Assembly: GCA_002067585.1 (NCBI GenBank)
Contig: MVQO01000143.1
Coordinates: forward strand, 1 to 32,660
DNA from: Syntrophorhabdus sp. PtaB.Bin027
GTDB lineage: Bacteria > Desulfobacterota > Syntrophorhabdia > Syntrophorhabdales > Syntrophorhabdaceae
Length of the DNA stretch: 32,660 nucleotides
Direction: 5' to 3'
A program made the position numbers and the translations under genes. Numbering within the stretch: the stretch's first letter is position 1; each line of letters opens with the position of its first letter. Below are positions 22,927-32,570 of this stretch, piece by piece. The notes under the pieces were generated by a model. The model had not been told where the DNA came from, searched no databases, and saw only the letters and a list, made by a program, of their open reading frames with translations.

Positions 22927-24682
22927 TCTTGGCTCGTTTTCCGAGTTTTATGATTTTCTTATTTTCATTGTCACGAAACTGGAGATCATAAAGTTTCTTG
23001 TAGGGACCGTCAGCTTGAATAAGCTGGGCATGTGCACCTTCCTGGACAATGGTTCCACCATCAATAACAATGATCCTGTCAGCGTTCATCACCGTTGACA
23101 GGCGATGAGCGATAATTATGGTGGTTCTTCCTTTCATCAAATTTTCGAGGGCTTTTTGCACTTCCAATTCGGATACTGTATCAAGGGAACTTGTTGCCTC
23201 ATCCAGGATCAAGATAGGAGCATTTTTGTGAAGAGCCCTTGCTATGGCAATCCTCTGCTTTTGTCCTCCTGATAGCCTGGCACCTTTTTCACCAACAACG
23301 GTATCATAGCTCTTTGAGAGTTTTGTGATGAATTCGTGAGCATATGCAGTCCGTGCAGCCTCTTCGATTTTAGCCATATCAACCTCAACCCCGTAGGCGA
23401 TATTGTTTTTGATTGTATCATTAAAAAGAATGACGTCCTGAGTAACCAGGGCTATGTTATCTCTAAGAGAGTTGAGTGTTACATCACGGATGTCAACGTC
23501 GTCAATTTTAATTAACCCGCTGGCAATGTCGTAAAATCGGGGAATCAGGTTGACAAGAGTTGTTTTGCCCACCCCGCTCTGCCCGACTATAGCGATGACC
23601 TCATTCCTGTTAATTTTTAGGTTAACATTTTTTAAAATCATCTTGTCTTCATATTTGAAGAAAACATCCTTGAATTCTATGATACCCTGAACCCGGTGAA
23701 GGTGAACAGCATCCTTCTTTTCAATAATTTCAGGCTCTCTGTCGATAAGCTCAAATACTCGCTGGCTTGCACCCAGTCCCTGCTGAATGCTGTGATTCTC
23801 CTTATTTAATCTCTTGATAGGCTCGTAGAGCATAAGAAGCGCTGCAGTGAAGGAAAAGAAATTTCCCGGTGTAGAATGACCGGCAATAATTTGTCGGCCA
23901 CCGTACCAGATGACAACACCAATCGCAATACCGCCGAGAACTTCCATAACCGGATGTGACAGGGCTCTAATCTTGTACCGCTTGAGATTGATCTTAAAAA
24001 GGTTGTCATTTTCAACTTTGAACCGCTGGTTCTCATACTCCTCCATGGAAAAAGCCTTAACGATTCGCTGCCCTGTAATTGTTTCGTGAAGAAAGCTCGT
24101 TAACCGAGCAACAGTTCTCTGGGTATTCACACTTATTTTTCTTAATTTTTTTCCAAAAGAAACGATTGGGTATGCCGAGAATGGCAATATAACTAGAGCA
24201 ACAGTTGCAAGCTTCCAATCTCTGTAGAAGACCACAAAAATAAGGGCAAAAATGGAAAAGGCATCTTTCATGACAGCTGTGAAAGAATCTGTTATGGCGG
24301 TCTGGACTTGGTTCACATCGTTGATAACCCTGGATATGTTCGCGCCAGTTGGCACCTTGTCGAAGAAAGAAAGGGGCTGACGCTGGAGTGAATCAAAAAC
24401 AAGATTTCTAATGTCATTAACAACTTTTTGACCAACAAAACCCATGAGGTATGCCTGGAGATATTCGAAAATTCCTTTGCATAGGTAAAGGAGGATGACC
24501 GCGAAGGGTATGATATAAAGCATTTCGGCGTTTTTTTCAAAAAAGATTTTGTCAAGGACAGGTTTCACAATATAGGCCGTTAGCCCATTGGTGGCAGCGA
24601 CTAGAGACATGAAAATCATGGCTAAGGCGAGCTTAAACCGGTATGGTTTAACAAACTGAAGAAGTCTTAGGTAGGCTACCAT
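22919..24682 (-). CDS. msbA: Lipid A export ABC transporter MsbA
   Basis: This homodimeric flippase moves core-lipid A across the inner membrane. Its 587 residues combine a transmembrane domain (six helices, about 15-300) with an ATPase domain. Walker A is GQSGVGKT (367-374), the signature LSGGQKQR (470-477) and Walker B ILILDEATSSLD (490-501). The half-transporter layout, the early AYIVKPVLD and ISRVINDVNQ segments, and the position between lpxB and waaA point to MsbA and not to a drug exporter. Its start lies inside the end of lpxB (35-base overlap), and its end overlaps the acyltransferase gene. Confidence 0.92.
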   Translation of the reverse strand: MVAYLRLLQFVKPYRFKLALAMIFMSLVAATNGLTAYIVKPVLDKIFFEKNAEMLYIIPFAVILLYLCKGIFEYLQAYLMGFVGQKVVNDIRNLVFDSLQRQPLSFFDKVPTGANISRVINDVNQVQTAITDSFTAVMKDAFSIFALIFVVFYRDWKLATVALVILPFSAYPIVSFGKKLRKISVNTQRTVARLTSFLHETITGQRIVKAFSMEEYENQRFKVENDNLFKINLKRYKIRALSHPVMEVLGGIAIGVVIWYGGRQIIAGHSTPGNFFSFTAALLMLYEPIKRLNKENHSIQQGLGASQRVFELIDREPEIIEKKDAVHLHRVQGIIEFKDVFFKYEDKMILKNVNLKINRNEVIAIVGQSGVGKTTLVNLIPRFYDIASGLIKIDDVDIRDVTLNSLRDNIALVTQDVILFNDTIKNNIAYGVEVDMAKIEEAARTAYAHEFITKLSKSYDTVVGEKGARLSGGQKQRIAIARALHKNAPILILDEATSSLDTVSELEVQKALENLMKGRTTIIIAHRLSTVMNADRIIVIDGGTIVQEGAHAQLIQADGPYKKLYDLQFRDNENKKIIKLGKRAKNE

Positions 24683-25856
24683 AAATATGCCTTAAAAACA
24701 GGACAATCTCATCTCTGGCCCGGTTGTACGAGTCAAAGTTACTGAATTGATCACGTATCGTTTTGATGTCATCCTTTATACCCTCTCTCCCATTTTTTAA
24801 CATATATAGCGCTTTTTCTGCAATCTTTTCAGGGTCTAGTTGCTGAATGAATTCTGGAAAAATTTCTTTGTTGGCAATGATATTGGGCAGGCTGATATAT
24901 TTTACATCCACGAGTATTTTGGCGAGGAGGTAGGATAAGACGGAAATCCTGTAGATTACAACAGTAGGGGTACCAAGGATTGCAGCCTCAAGGGTGACAC
25001 TGCCGGAGGCTGCTAAAGCGAGATCAGAGTGAGCAATGGCATCATGAGACAATCCTTTAATAATTTTGATGCTGTTCGGCGCTGTCACATATTTTTGAAC
25101 TAAACCGGGGTCAATGTTTTCAGCGAGAGGAAGTAGGACGGTTGGCTGGTGAACCTGTTCCTTCAGCTTCTCAATAATGGCAAGCAGTATGGGCATATGC
25201 TTATGCACCTCGTTTACTCTGCTTCCAGGCAATATGGTAATCACAGGACCCTGCGGTTCCACGCCTAATTTTTGGTAAAATTCTGATTTTAAAAAAACCG
25301 GTCTGACAGTTTTGAAAAATGGATGCCCTACATAAGCAACATCCACATCGTATTCTTCGTACAGTTTTTTTTCAAAGGGCAGGATGCAAAGTACTCTGTT
25401 AACACGGTCTCGGATTTTTCGAATCCTCGATCTTCTCCATGCCCATACTTGTGGGGGGATAAAATAGATAACAGGCACTCCATGTTTTTTTGCAAACTGA
25501 GCAATTTTCAGGTTAAAACCTGGAAAGTCTACGATAATCAGGAGAGCTGGTTTTTCCTTGATCAAGTGGCGCTTCATAATGTTATACGCTTCCCGGATAT
25601 ATTTCAGTTTTCCGAAGATTTCGCTGATGCCTGTAACAGAAATGTTGCTGTAATCATAGATGATACGCACTCCGACTTCCTGAAGTCTTGTACTGCCCAT
25701 ACCGCTGAACTCGAAGGGCATTGAGCTGTTCAGAGCATCCACAAGATGAGATGCGTGAATTTCTCCGGAAAGCTCCCCAGTTATGATAACTGCCTTAATT
25801 GGAGCATTATTGTTATAGTCTATTTTCTGCAATGTGCTGCTTGACCTGATCAGCAA
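24648..25856 (-). CDS. lpxB: Lipid-A-disaccharide synthase LpxB
   Basis: LpxB condenses UDP-2,3-diacylglucosamine with lipid X to the lipid A disaccharide. Its 402 residues contain ITGELSGEIHAS (25-36), a variant of the usual GExSGDxHGA opening, then GMGSTRLQEVG, ISVTGISEI, FPGFNL, YFIPPQVWAW, LPGSRVNEV and SGSVTLEAAILGTPTVV, all family landmarks. The frame opens at 25856, overlapping the upstream oxidoreductase by 44 bases. A TTG at 25832 would start nearer the conserved N-terminus with a 20-base overlap, and no in-frame ATG lies between. The substitutions in the GEASGD motif (L for A, E for D) are worth noting. Confidence 0.92.
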   Translation of the reverse strand: MLIRSSSTLQKIDYNNNAPIKAVIITGELSGEIHASHLVDALNSSMPFEFSGMGSTRLQEVGVRIIYDYSNISVTGISEIFGKLKYIREAYNIMKRHLIKEKPALLIIVDFPGFNLKIAQFAKKHGVPVIYFIPPQVWAWRRSRIRKIRDRVNRVLCILPFEKKLYEEYDVDVAYVGHPFFKTVRPVFLKSEFYQKLGVEPQGPVITILPGSRVNEVHKHMPILLAIIEKLKEQVHQPTVLLPLAENIDPGLVQKYVTAPNSIKIIKGLSHDAIAHSDLALAASGSVTLEAAILGTPTVVIYRISVLSYLLAKILVDVKYISLPNIIANKEIFPEFIQQLDPEKIAEKALYMLKNGREGIKDDIKTIRDQFSNFDSYNRARDEIVLFLRHIYGSLPKTSSVC

Positions 25857-26736
25857 GGGTAAGAGCTCTTAAACCATCTTCGCCTCTTACGATAGGAGCG
25901 GTGCCTGTCAGGATGGATTGAATAAAAAGTGATATTTCATATTTTACTGCATCGATTGGATCAACCGTGTATTCCTCTGTATCTATGTCTTTATTCTGTT
26001 CTTTTGCAGAATAGACAACCCGTCGGTTTAGAAGATCAATAAAAAAAATCTGATTCCCCTCAAAGACTGTAAGCGTTCTCTCTTTTTTTGATGAGATGCG
26101 GCTGGCATTGAGGTCAGCGATGCATCCGTTGCTGAATTCTATTCTGGCGCTTGCCATATCCAGTTTATCTGTAATGAACGAAACTCCTTGGGCACGTATA
26201 TCGCACACATCTTCCCTGACTATGGACAGAATCAAGTCTATGTCATGGATCATAAGGTCGAGAACAACGTCAATATCTGTTGATCTCCCTGTAAACTCAC
26301 TTGACCTGCGTGATTCTATAAGAAGGGGCTTTTTAATGATGGGGAGAATTTTTGAGAATGCAGGATTAAACCGCTCCAGGAACCCTACCTGTAAAATGAG
26401 TTGTCTGGCCTGAGCGAGATCAATAAGTTCCTGGGCTTGATCTTGACGTGAAGTTATTGGTTTTTCTAATAATATGTGAGTCCTGGACTTCAGGAAGTCC
26501 TTGGCAATCTGGTAATGAGTTTCAGTGGGGGTTGCAATGATGACACCATCCACATTTCCCAGAAGTTTTTTATAATTGTTAAAAGCAGGTACATTGATTG
26601 GTTGAGCCAGGTCATTGGCCCTCTTTGTGTCAACATCTACAATACCGACAATCTGGATTTCATCAAAAGATGATAGCTTTTGAAGGTGTATTTTACCCAT
26701 GTGGCCACAACCTACAAGGGCCATTTTTATCGGCAT
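25813..26736 (-). CDS. Gfo/Idh/MocA-family oxidoreductase in the lipid A operon (GnnA-like by position)
   Basis: This is an NAD(P)-dependent sugar oxidoreductase, 307 residues. The Rossmann motif is VGCGHMG (8-14), the family EKP is at 91-93, GFLERFNP follows at 118-125, and HDIDLI (164-169) supplies the catalytic His/Asp region. It lies between lpxA and lpxB, overlapping both. In Acidithiobacillus and Leptospira, gnnA (this family) and gnnB (an aminotransferase) convert UDP-GlcNAc to a 3-amino sugar before LpxA, giving amide-linked lipid A. Here no gnnB is in the window. It may act with a distant aminotransferase, or it may oxidise another sugar nucleotide. The GnnA role is positional inference. 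Confidence 0.82.
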   Translation of the reverse strand: MPIKMALVGCGHMGKIHLQKLSSFDEIQIVGIVDVDTKRANDLAQPINVPAFNNYKKLLGNVDGVIIATPTETHYQIAKDFLKSRTHILLEKPITSRQDQAQELIDLAQARQLILQVGFLERFNPAFSKILPIIKKPLLIESRRSSEFTGRSTDIDVVLDLMIHDIDLILSIVREDVCDIRAQGVSFITDKLDMASARIEFSNGCIADLNASRISSKKERTLTVFEGNQIFFIDLLNRRVVYSAKEQNKDIDTEEYTVDPIDAVKYEISLFIQSILTGTAPIVRGEDGLRALTLADQVKQHIAENRL

Positions 26737-27494
26737 ATACCCCTCTTGGATGACCCAATGAACTCAACAAGTTCTCTAATATGATCACCAGACAGTTCTT
26801 CTTTGATGATCTTTAACGATTCCGTCAGAGGCAGGGCCGACCTAAACAGGATTCTGTAGGCCTTTTTCAGCTTTGAAATTTCTTCTTTTGAAAATCCGTG
26901 TCTTTCCAATCCTACAACGTTCAGACCATACAGTTTAGCCCTGCTTCCTGCAGCGATCATGAAGGGAGGAACATCCTTGGGTACACCTGTAAGGCCGCTG
27001 ATGAAGGCATGTTTACCTATCTTGCAAAACTGGTGGACTGCACAAAGACCCGCAAAAATAACAGAATCCGAAACCTCGACATGGCCTGCAAGGGTGGCGC
27101 AATTTGCCATTATAATATTGTTGCCCACAATACAGTCATGAGCGATATGGGAATAAGCCATGATAAAGTTATTGTCTCCTACCCTTGTGATGCCCTTGCC
27201 GTGTATGGTCCCCCTGTTCATAGTCACGTATTCTTTTATGATGTTGTTGTTGCCCACGCAGAGGCCTGTATCCTCTTTTTTATAAGAAATATCCTGTGGA
27301 GGCCCTCCAAGGGCTGCAAAGGGGCTAATCGTACAGTTTTCCCCAATCTCTGTTCTCCCCTGAACTACTATGTGAGAAAGCAGCTTGGATTCTTTTTTTA
27401 TAATTACATTTCCTTCAATGATGCAGTAAGGTCCTATTTCAACCGATGAATCGATTTCAGCCTTCCTGTCCACAATAGCGGTTGGGTGTATCAA
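26727..27494 (-). CDS. lpxA: UDP-N-acetylglucosamine acyltransferase LpxA
   Basis: LpxA transfers a 3-hydroxyacyl chain from ACP to the 3-position of UDP-GlcNAc (or to a 3-amino analogue), the first step of lipid A synthesis. Of its 255 residues, about 1-190 are left-handed beta-helix hexapeptide repeats. MAYSHIAHDC (112-121) holds the catalytic His (H119, equivalent to E. coli H125), and GGPPQDISYK and NIIKEYVTMNRGT are conserved. The helical C-terminal domain follows with LNVVGLERHGF. It starts eight bases after fabZ and overlaps the oxidoreductase by ten. Because that neighbour may make a 3-amino sugar, the natural acceptor is uncertain. Confidence 0.95.
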   Translation of the reverse strand: MIHPTAIVDRKAEIDSSVEIGPYCIIEGNVIIKKESKLLSHIVVQGRTEIGENCTISPFAALGGPPQDISYKKEDTGLCVGNNNIIKEYVTMNRGTIHGKGITRVGDNNFIMAYSHIAHDCIVGNNIIMANCATLAGHVEVSDSVIFAGLCAVHQFCKIGKHAFISGLTGVPKDVPPFMIAAGSRAKLYGLNVVGLERHGFSKEEISKLKKAYRILFRSALPLTESLKIIKEELSGDHIRELVEFIGSSKRGICR

Positions 27495-27502
27495 AGACCC
27501 TC

Positions 27503-27931
27503 CTAATCCTGTTTTAACATTGCCATGATTCTGGCTTCCGCAACCATCTCATCATTGACGTATGCTTTTCCCTCAAAAACCCATATCTCCCTTTTGTGTT
27601 TTACTACTTCAACCACCAGTTTCAACTGGTCACCTGGGATAACCGGTTTTCTGAATCTCGCGTTGTCAATGCCAATAAACAGAACAGACCCTTTCATACC
27701 AGGAAAAGATTTGAATGCCAAGACTCCCCCGGTTTGAGCCATTGCTTCTATAATCAAAACACCGGGCATAATAGGCATGCCTGGAAAATGTCCTGTAAAG
27801 AATGGCTCATTAAAAGTAACATTTTTGATGCCCACCGCATGTTTAGCAGGTTCAAATTCCACAACTCTATCAACGAGAAGAAAAGGGTATGTGTGCGGCA
27901 TGAGAGTCATTATTTCATTAATATCAATCAT
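27503..27931 (-). CDS. fabZ: 3-hydroxyacyl-ACP dehydratase FabZ
   Basis: FabZ removes water from 3-hydroxyacyl-ACP in fatty-acid elongation, competing with LpxA and LpxD for the same substrate. It has 142 residues of the hot-dog fold. [14 protein letters not shown] opens the fold, [17 protein letters not shown] carries the catalytic His48, and [10 protein letters not shown] the catalytic Glu62. It overlaps lpxD by eight bases upstream, and lpxA follows eight bases after its stop. The grouping places fatty-acid and lipid A flux under one transcript. Confidence 0.95.
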   Translation of the reverse strand: MIDINEIMTLMPHTYPFLLVDRVVEFEPAKHAVGIKNVTFNEPFFTGHFPGMPIMPGVLIIEAMAQTGGVLAFKSFPGMKGSVLFIGIDNARFRKPVIPGDQLKLVVEVVKHKREIWVFEGKAYVNDEMVAEARIMAMLKQD

Positions 27932-28961
27932 CCTCCCCCTCCAGGTTAAGCTTTTTTTCTACTTGTTTCATTTTTGCAAAAAGCTGGGGCAACATCTTGA
28001 AATAGCCTTGCAGTTTAGCCCATTCTTTAAAGGGTAGGTGAGGTGTTCCCATAATGAGAGAATTTGCTGGAACATCTTTGGTTATTCCTGTCTGTCCGCC
28101 TGCCTGCACATTGTCTCCCACGATCACATGGTCTCTGACTCCTGCCTGTCCTGCAAGGACAACATTTTTACCAATGGTGGCGCTGCCTGCTATGCCTACC
28201 TGGGCAACAATAATTGAGTTTTCACCAATAGTAACGTTATGAGCTATTTGCACAAGGTTGTCGATTTTCACACCCTTTTTTATTATTGTTTTTTCCAGCG
28301 ATGCCCTGTCAATTGTAACATTGGATCCTATCTCAACTTCATCTTCAATTTCAACGGAGCCAAGTTGCGGAATCTTTACATGTTTGCTTCCATCCCATGT
28401 ATAGGCGAATCCATCGCTACCAATGACTGTACCACTATGGACAATCACATTCCTGCCTATTTTTACACCATCGTAGATGGTAACATTGGGAAAGATTTGT
28501 GTTCCGTCCCCGACTGTTGAGTTTCTGCCAATATAAACAAATGGGAAGATTGTTACATTTTTTTTAATGACTACGCCATCCTCTATATGTACAAAAGGTG
28601 CAATAGATGCTGTTTTTGAAATTTTAGCCCCTTTTGCTATAAAGGCTAGTCTACTTCGTCCAACAGTTTGTTTATGAGTTCTGGTGTTAAACAGGTCGGC
28701 AACTATAGCATACGCGAGTGGCGGGTTTTTAACGATAATGGCGTTCAGATTGCCAATATCCTGAACATTGGTATTTTCTCCGACTATTACGGCCGAGGCT
28801 TTCGTATCTTTCAGGTATTTCTGATAACTTACATTGGTGAGAAAAGATATCTCTCCCTTCTTTGCTTCCTTGATTCCTGCAACACCGGTTATCGGTGTAT
28901 TTCCTTCTCCAACTAAGTGACCATTAACTTCCTCAGCTAATTTTTTTAACCTTATCATCAC
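27924..28961 (-). CDS. lpxD: UDP-3-O-acylglucosamine N-acyltransferase LpxD
   Basis: LpxD attaches the second 3-hydroxyacyl chain to the 2-amino group of the lipid A precursor. Its 345 residues comprise an N-terminal uridine-binding domain (about 1-100, with [16 protein letters not shown]), a hexapeptide beta-helix (about 105-305) and a C-terminal helix that ends in charged residues. [20 protein letters not shown] contains the catalytic His. It overlaps ompH by four bases upstream (ATGA) and fabZ downstream. Confidence 0.95.
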   Translation of the reverse strand: MMIRLKKLAEEVNGHLVGEGNTPITGVAGIKEAKKGEISFLTNVSYQKYLKDTKASAVIVGENTNVQDIGNLNAIIVKNPPLAYAIVADLFNTRTHKQTVGRSRLAFIAKGAKISKTASIAPFVHIEDGVVIKKNVTIFPFVYIGRNSTVGDGTQIFPNVTIYDGVKIGRNVIVHSGTVIGSDGFAYTWDGSKHVKIPQLGSVEIEDEVEIGSNVTIDRASLEKTIIKKGVKIDNLVQIAHNVTIGENSIIVAQVGIAGSATIGKNVVLAGQAGVRDHVIVGDNVQAGGQTGITKDVPANSLIMGTPHLPFKEWAKLQGYFKMLPQLFAKMKQVEKKLNLEGEDD

Positions 28962-29482
28962 TTGGTTGGTTTTTTCTTTGTCGCCTCATTAAAAAGGTTT
29001 ATTACTTTTGAAGTCACATCGATAGCCGGTGAAGCATACAGCACCTGACTTTTTTCAACTATAATGGTGTATTTTTCTTTTTCGCCGAGACTCTTTATGA
29101 CCCCCTCAAGTTCCTTCAACATATTCTGAGTCAATTCCATGTCCTTTTGTTGCAGTTCGGTCTGATAATCATTTGCCAGCCTTTGATAATCCTTCAGTTT
29201 GTTCTGATATTGTTTTTCTTTTTCAGTCCTAGCTTCCGGCGTGATTGTGGTGCCTTGTTTCTCTATAGCATCTTTCATTTTTTGCAGCTCATCCTGCTTG
29301 CTATCAAGCGTTTTTTTCAGTCTGTCTGCCTCCTGGGTTAAAGTCTGTTTTGCCTCTTTACCCTTATTAGACTCGACCATTATTTTCTGAAGATCAACAT
29401 AGGCAATACTGACCTGACCGTACGCGGTCCATGGAATTACTAATAGAGCGATTATTCCTGTGAATAATAAAACGTTTTTCAT
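28958..29482 (-). CDS. OmpH/Skp family periplasmic chaperone
   Basis: Skp-type chaperones hold unfolded outer-membrane proteins in the periplasm and deliver them to BamA. The 174 residues begin with a signal peptide (about 1-22, ending AYGQ). [15 protein letters not shown], the conserved start of the mature protein, follows, then a long lysine/glutamate-rich coiled coil (about 45-120), the tentacle arms of the trimer. It starts 11 bases after the bamA stop, the usual bamA-ompH-lpxD order. The C-terminus is basic (TKKKPTK). Confidence 0.9.
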   Translation of the reverse strand: MKNVLLFTGIIALLVIPWTAYGQVSIAYVDLQKIMVESNKGKEAKQTLTQEADRLKKTLDSKQDELQKMKDAIEKQGTTITPEARTEKEKQYQNKLKDYQRLANDYQTELQQKDMELTQNMLKELEGVIKSLGEKEKYTIIVEKSQVLYASPAIDVTSKVINLFNEATKKKPTK

Positions 29483-29493
29483 GCTGCCTCCTA

Positions 29494-31749
29494 TTAAAAT
29501 TGTGAACCAATTGCAAAATCAAATACACTTCTTTTTTCGTCCTTCTTAGGATTCAGGTTGAATCCCACTTCTATCCGTATTGGTCCGAAAGGAGAGAACC
29601 AACGGATGCCTGTTCCTGCTGAGGTCCGTGCGTCATTCAAAAGAAAGCCTTTGTTTTTATTGAAACCGTGCCCAGCGTCAAAAAAGATGACACCTTTGAG
29701 CCCCACAGGTACATAGATGGGAAATATCCACTCAAGGTTGAAGAACAACTGATTCTTTCCTCCCACAGCGTCCCCGTATATGTCCATTGGACCAGCTTCA
29801 CCATACTTGAAGCCTCTGACAGTATGCAAACCCCCTACATAAAATTTTTCATATATAGGAATTTTTTTGCCATTGTACCCGCGTATCACACCGGCAGTCC
29901 CCTTCAGGAAAAAAGTAGAGTCCCAGAATCCGGCTGGAATATATTTCCCATATTGTGCAATACTTTTGTAGAAGTCATTCTCTGCGCCAAAAGGTCCGCC
30001 TGCCAGTTCAAATGAAATCTCTGAATTTGAACCCTTGGAGGGATTCATAATATTATCTATGGTGTTTCTGTTCAACCCGGCAGTAACGCTGCTTGTACTC
30101 GATGTCCCTGCTTGATCCTTGATGATATGACTTGCATCAATGTCAATATTATATATTTTCGTTCTTTCGTATTTGTACCTTGTGTTCAATTTAGTGAATT
30201 CAGTCATGGGTCTTACAAAACTAAGATTTCCACCGGCTATACGATAGTCATAGCTATCCATTTCCCGAGTATAATGAGAAACGCCAAGTCCGGCAGAAAG
30301 GTTCAAATCGAAGATATAGGGGTCAATAATGCTGGCGTTAAAACTATTCGTTATGTCTCCTATGCCTGCATTGAAATAGAGCTTTCTTCCTGTTCCGAGC
30401 AAATTTTGCTGTGAAATAGATCCGCCAATAATTGCCTTCTCTGATGTGCTGTACCCAATAGAGACATTAAATGTGCCAGTTGGTTTTTCCTGAACAGCCA
30501 CATCAAGGTTTATCTTTTCGGGGTCTTCTGTTTTGACAAGTTTAAGATCAATTTCCTTAAAGTACTGGGTGTTTGTGAGTCTCTCTTTACTTCTCTTTAA
30601 TCCCGTACTAGAGTACCGGTCACCCTCTGCCAGTCTCAACTCCCGTCGAACCACCTTGTCCCGCGTCCTTGTGTTGCCAAATATATTTATCCTGTTGATG
30701 TAAATTTCTTTTCCTTTTGCTACATTGAACGTAAGGTCTATCTTTTGAGTGGAGTCATCAACCAGAGTAACAGGGGAGATATCAGTGAAAGCATACCCGC
30801 GGTCCTGGTAGAGGTCTGTAAGCATGATCACATCCTCACGATACTGTGAAGATCTGAAAATGTTGCCTGGTTTGCTCTTGAGGTCTTTATTCAGAACGTC
30901 ATCAGGAAATATAAGATCACCAGCAAAATCAATTTTTCCAATCCTATAGATAGCACCTTCTTCAATTGGGATAACAACACTGATGGTCCTGCCATCCTTT
31001 GAAATTGAAATGTCGGGCACTCCTATCTTGGCCTTTATATATCCATTGTCAGAATAAAATGATTCAAGTCTCTTCCTGTCATCGTCAAGGGCATCCTCTT
31101 CAAGTATGCCCGACCCGGTAAACCAAGAAAAAAATCCTTTTTCACGGACCATCATTGTACTTTTGAGCTTACTATCACTGAAACTTTTGTTACCGGTAAA
31201 GGATATTTTTCGTACAAAGGCTTTTTTTGGTTCTTCGATGAGGAATTTGACCCCCACGTCATAGCCTTCCTCAGGAATAATCTCATAGGTCGCTTTAGCG
31301 TTGTAGAATCCTTTACTCGCATAAAGCTTTTTTATTTCATCCATACTCTCTTTTATTTTCTCAATGTTCATCACTGTGTTTGTTCTTACTTTTAATTTCT
31401 CACGGATATCATCTGTTTTTATTTCTTTATTTCCTTCTATATAGATCATTTTGATAGGGGGTCTTTCAATGACGACAAATGTTACAATTTTACCCTTATC
31501 AGAATCCTTAACATCGATTTGAACATCGCTAAAAAAACCGGTCTTATAAATATTTTTCATATCTTCTCGAAGCTTATCGAGATTGTACGTATCGTTGTCT
31601 TTTGTTTTAACGCTATTCAGTATAGCTCCACGATCAATTGATTCATTTCCAGTAACATCGATTTTAGCAATTTTGTCCACTTGCTGTGCCCAGACAGATG
31701 TAAAACCAATAATGATGCAAATGAATAGTAAGATTCCCGTGACTTTCAT
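29494..31749 (-). CDS. bamA: Outer membrane protein assembly factor BamA
   Basis: BamA is the core of the complex that folds beta-barrel proteins into the outer membrane. It has about 751 residues from the ATG at 31749. It has a signal peptide (about 1-22, ending VWAQ), then five POTRA domains to about residue 410. The 16-strand barrel includes GGLHTVRGFKYGEAGP, the conserved VRGF of the lid loop L6, and a C-terminal FDFAIGSQF with terminal Phe as assembly signal. A TTG at 31770 would add seven residues before the signal peptide and is less likely, although neither start has a strong ribosome binding site. It is the first gene of the leftward outer-membrane operon. The 160 bases upstream are AT-rich without one clear promoter. 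Confidence 0.94.
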   Translation of the reverse strand: MKVTGILLFICIIIGFTSVWAQQVDKIAKIDVTGNESIDRGAILNSVKTKDNDTYNLDKLREDMKNIYKTGFFSDVQIDVKDSDKGKIVTFVVIERPPIKMIYIEGNKEIKTDDIREKLKVRTNTVMNIEKIKESMDEIKKLYASKGFYNAKATYEIIPEEGYDVGVKFLIEEPKKAFVRKISFTGNKSFSDSKLKSTMMVREKGFFSWFTGSGILEEDALDDDRKRLESFYSDNGYIKAKIGVPDISISKDGRTISVVIPIEEGAIYRIGKIDFAGDLIFPDDVLNKDLKSKPGNIFRSSQYREDVIMLTDLYQDRGYAFTDISPVTLVDDSTQKIDLTFNVAKGKEIYINRINIFGNTRTRDKVVRRELRLAEGDRYSSTGLKRSKERLTNTQYFKEIDLKLVKTEDPEKINLDVAVQEKPTGTFNVSIGYSTSEKAIIGGSISQQNLLGTGRKLYFNAGIGDITNSFNASIIDPYIFDLNLSAGLGVSHYTREMDSYDYRIAGGNLSFVRPMTEFTKLNTRYKYERTKIYNIDIDASHIIKDQAGTSSTSSVTAGLNRNTIDNIMNPSKGSNSEISFELAGGPFGAENDFYKSIAQYGKYIPAGFWDSTFFLKGTAGVIRGYNGKKIPIYEKFYVGGLHTVRGFKYGEAGPMDIYGDAVGGKNQLFFNLEWIFPIYVPVGLKGVIFFDAGHGFNKNKGFLLNDARTSAGTGIRWFSPFGPIRIEVGFNLNPKKDEKRSVFDFAIGSQF

Positions 31750-31913
31750 GTGGTCAGCAATAATTAACAAAAATCATGATTATTGTAAAGGATAAAAATA
31801 AATACTGGTAAAATACCCGTTTTTTTAATGTATCTTCTCCTATAAGTTCTGAGCGCGTCAGCGACGAGTTTTTCCTTGTTCAACGTTGTCAGTCGAGTAA
31901 GGCATGGAAACAA

Positions 31914-32570
31914 TCAGCGATGCCTTATGACCCCAATTCGTTTGCATAAATGGGAAATGGGACAATTATTACAGCGCGGAGAAACAGGGTTGCAAATTTT
32001 TTTTCCAAAGGTAACTAACAGAGTATTATAGATTATCCAGTATTTTTTTGGCAGGACTTTCCTAAGCTCTTCTTCGGTATCATGAGGGGTTTTTGTAGAA
32101 ATCATTCCGAGGCGATTTGAAATTCTATGGACATGGGTGTCCACGCAGATGCCAGGTTTACCAAAAGCTTCCGTAATAACGAGATTTGCTGTTTTTCTAC
32201 CCACACCCTTTATTGTGAGCAATTCATCGAGGGTGTCCGGTACCTTTCCTCCATATTTTTCAAGGATAATACGTGAAACATTCTTTAATGTTTTTGCTTT
32301 GTTTCTATAAAAGCCAACAGGATAGATGATCTTTTCTAATTCTGTATGAGAAAGGCTGAGAATGTCCCCCGGTGTTTTGGCTCTTTCAGTAAGATGAATC
32401 ATTGCTCTGTCTGTTGTTTCGTCCTTGGTGCGAAGACTCAAAAGGGTACCAATAAGAATAAGAAATGGGCTTCCTCCGTCACTTCTGGAGATTTTTGTGA
32501 CCACTGGAACCTCGTCTTTGAGATAAGTTTTGAGTGTGTTAATCATCTCATGAAAGGGAAATTTCCTCAT
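31914..32570 (-). CDS. nth: Endonuclease III (Nth) base-excision DNA glycosylase
   Basis: Nth removes oxidised pyrimidines and cuts the abasic site. Its 218 residues contain the helix-hairpin-helix [11 protein letters not shown] (118-128) with the catalytic Lys126, and [14 protein letters not shown] with Asp144. The C-terminal [4Fe-4S] site is C193-x6-C200-x2-C203-x5-C209, exactly the Nth spacing. The ATG at 32570 gives the longest product; an ATG eight codons later (MINTLK) is possible. It lies upstream of bamA by about 165 bases in the same direction, probably as a separate unit. The 90 bases beyond it hold nothing recognisable. Confidence 0.94.
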   Translation of the reverse strand: MRKFPFHEMINTLKTYLKDEVPVVTKISRSDGGSPFLILIGTLLSLRTKDETTDRAMIHLTERAKTPGDILSLSHTELEKIIYPVGFYRNKAKTLKNVSRIILEKYGGKVPDTLDELLTIKGVGRKTANLVITEAFGKPGICVDTHVHRISNRLGMISTKTPHDTEEELRKVLPKKYWIIYNTLLVTFGKKICNPVSPRCNNCPISHLCKRIGVIRHR

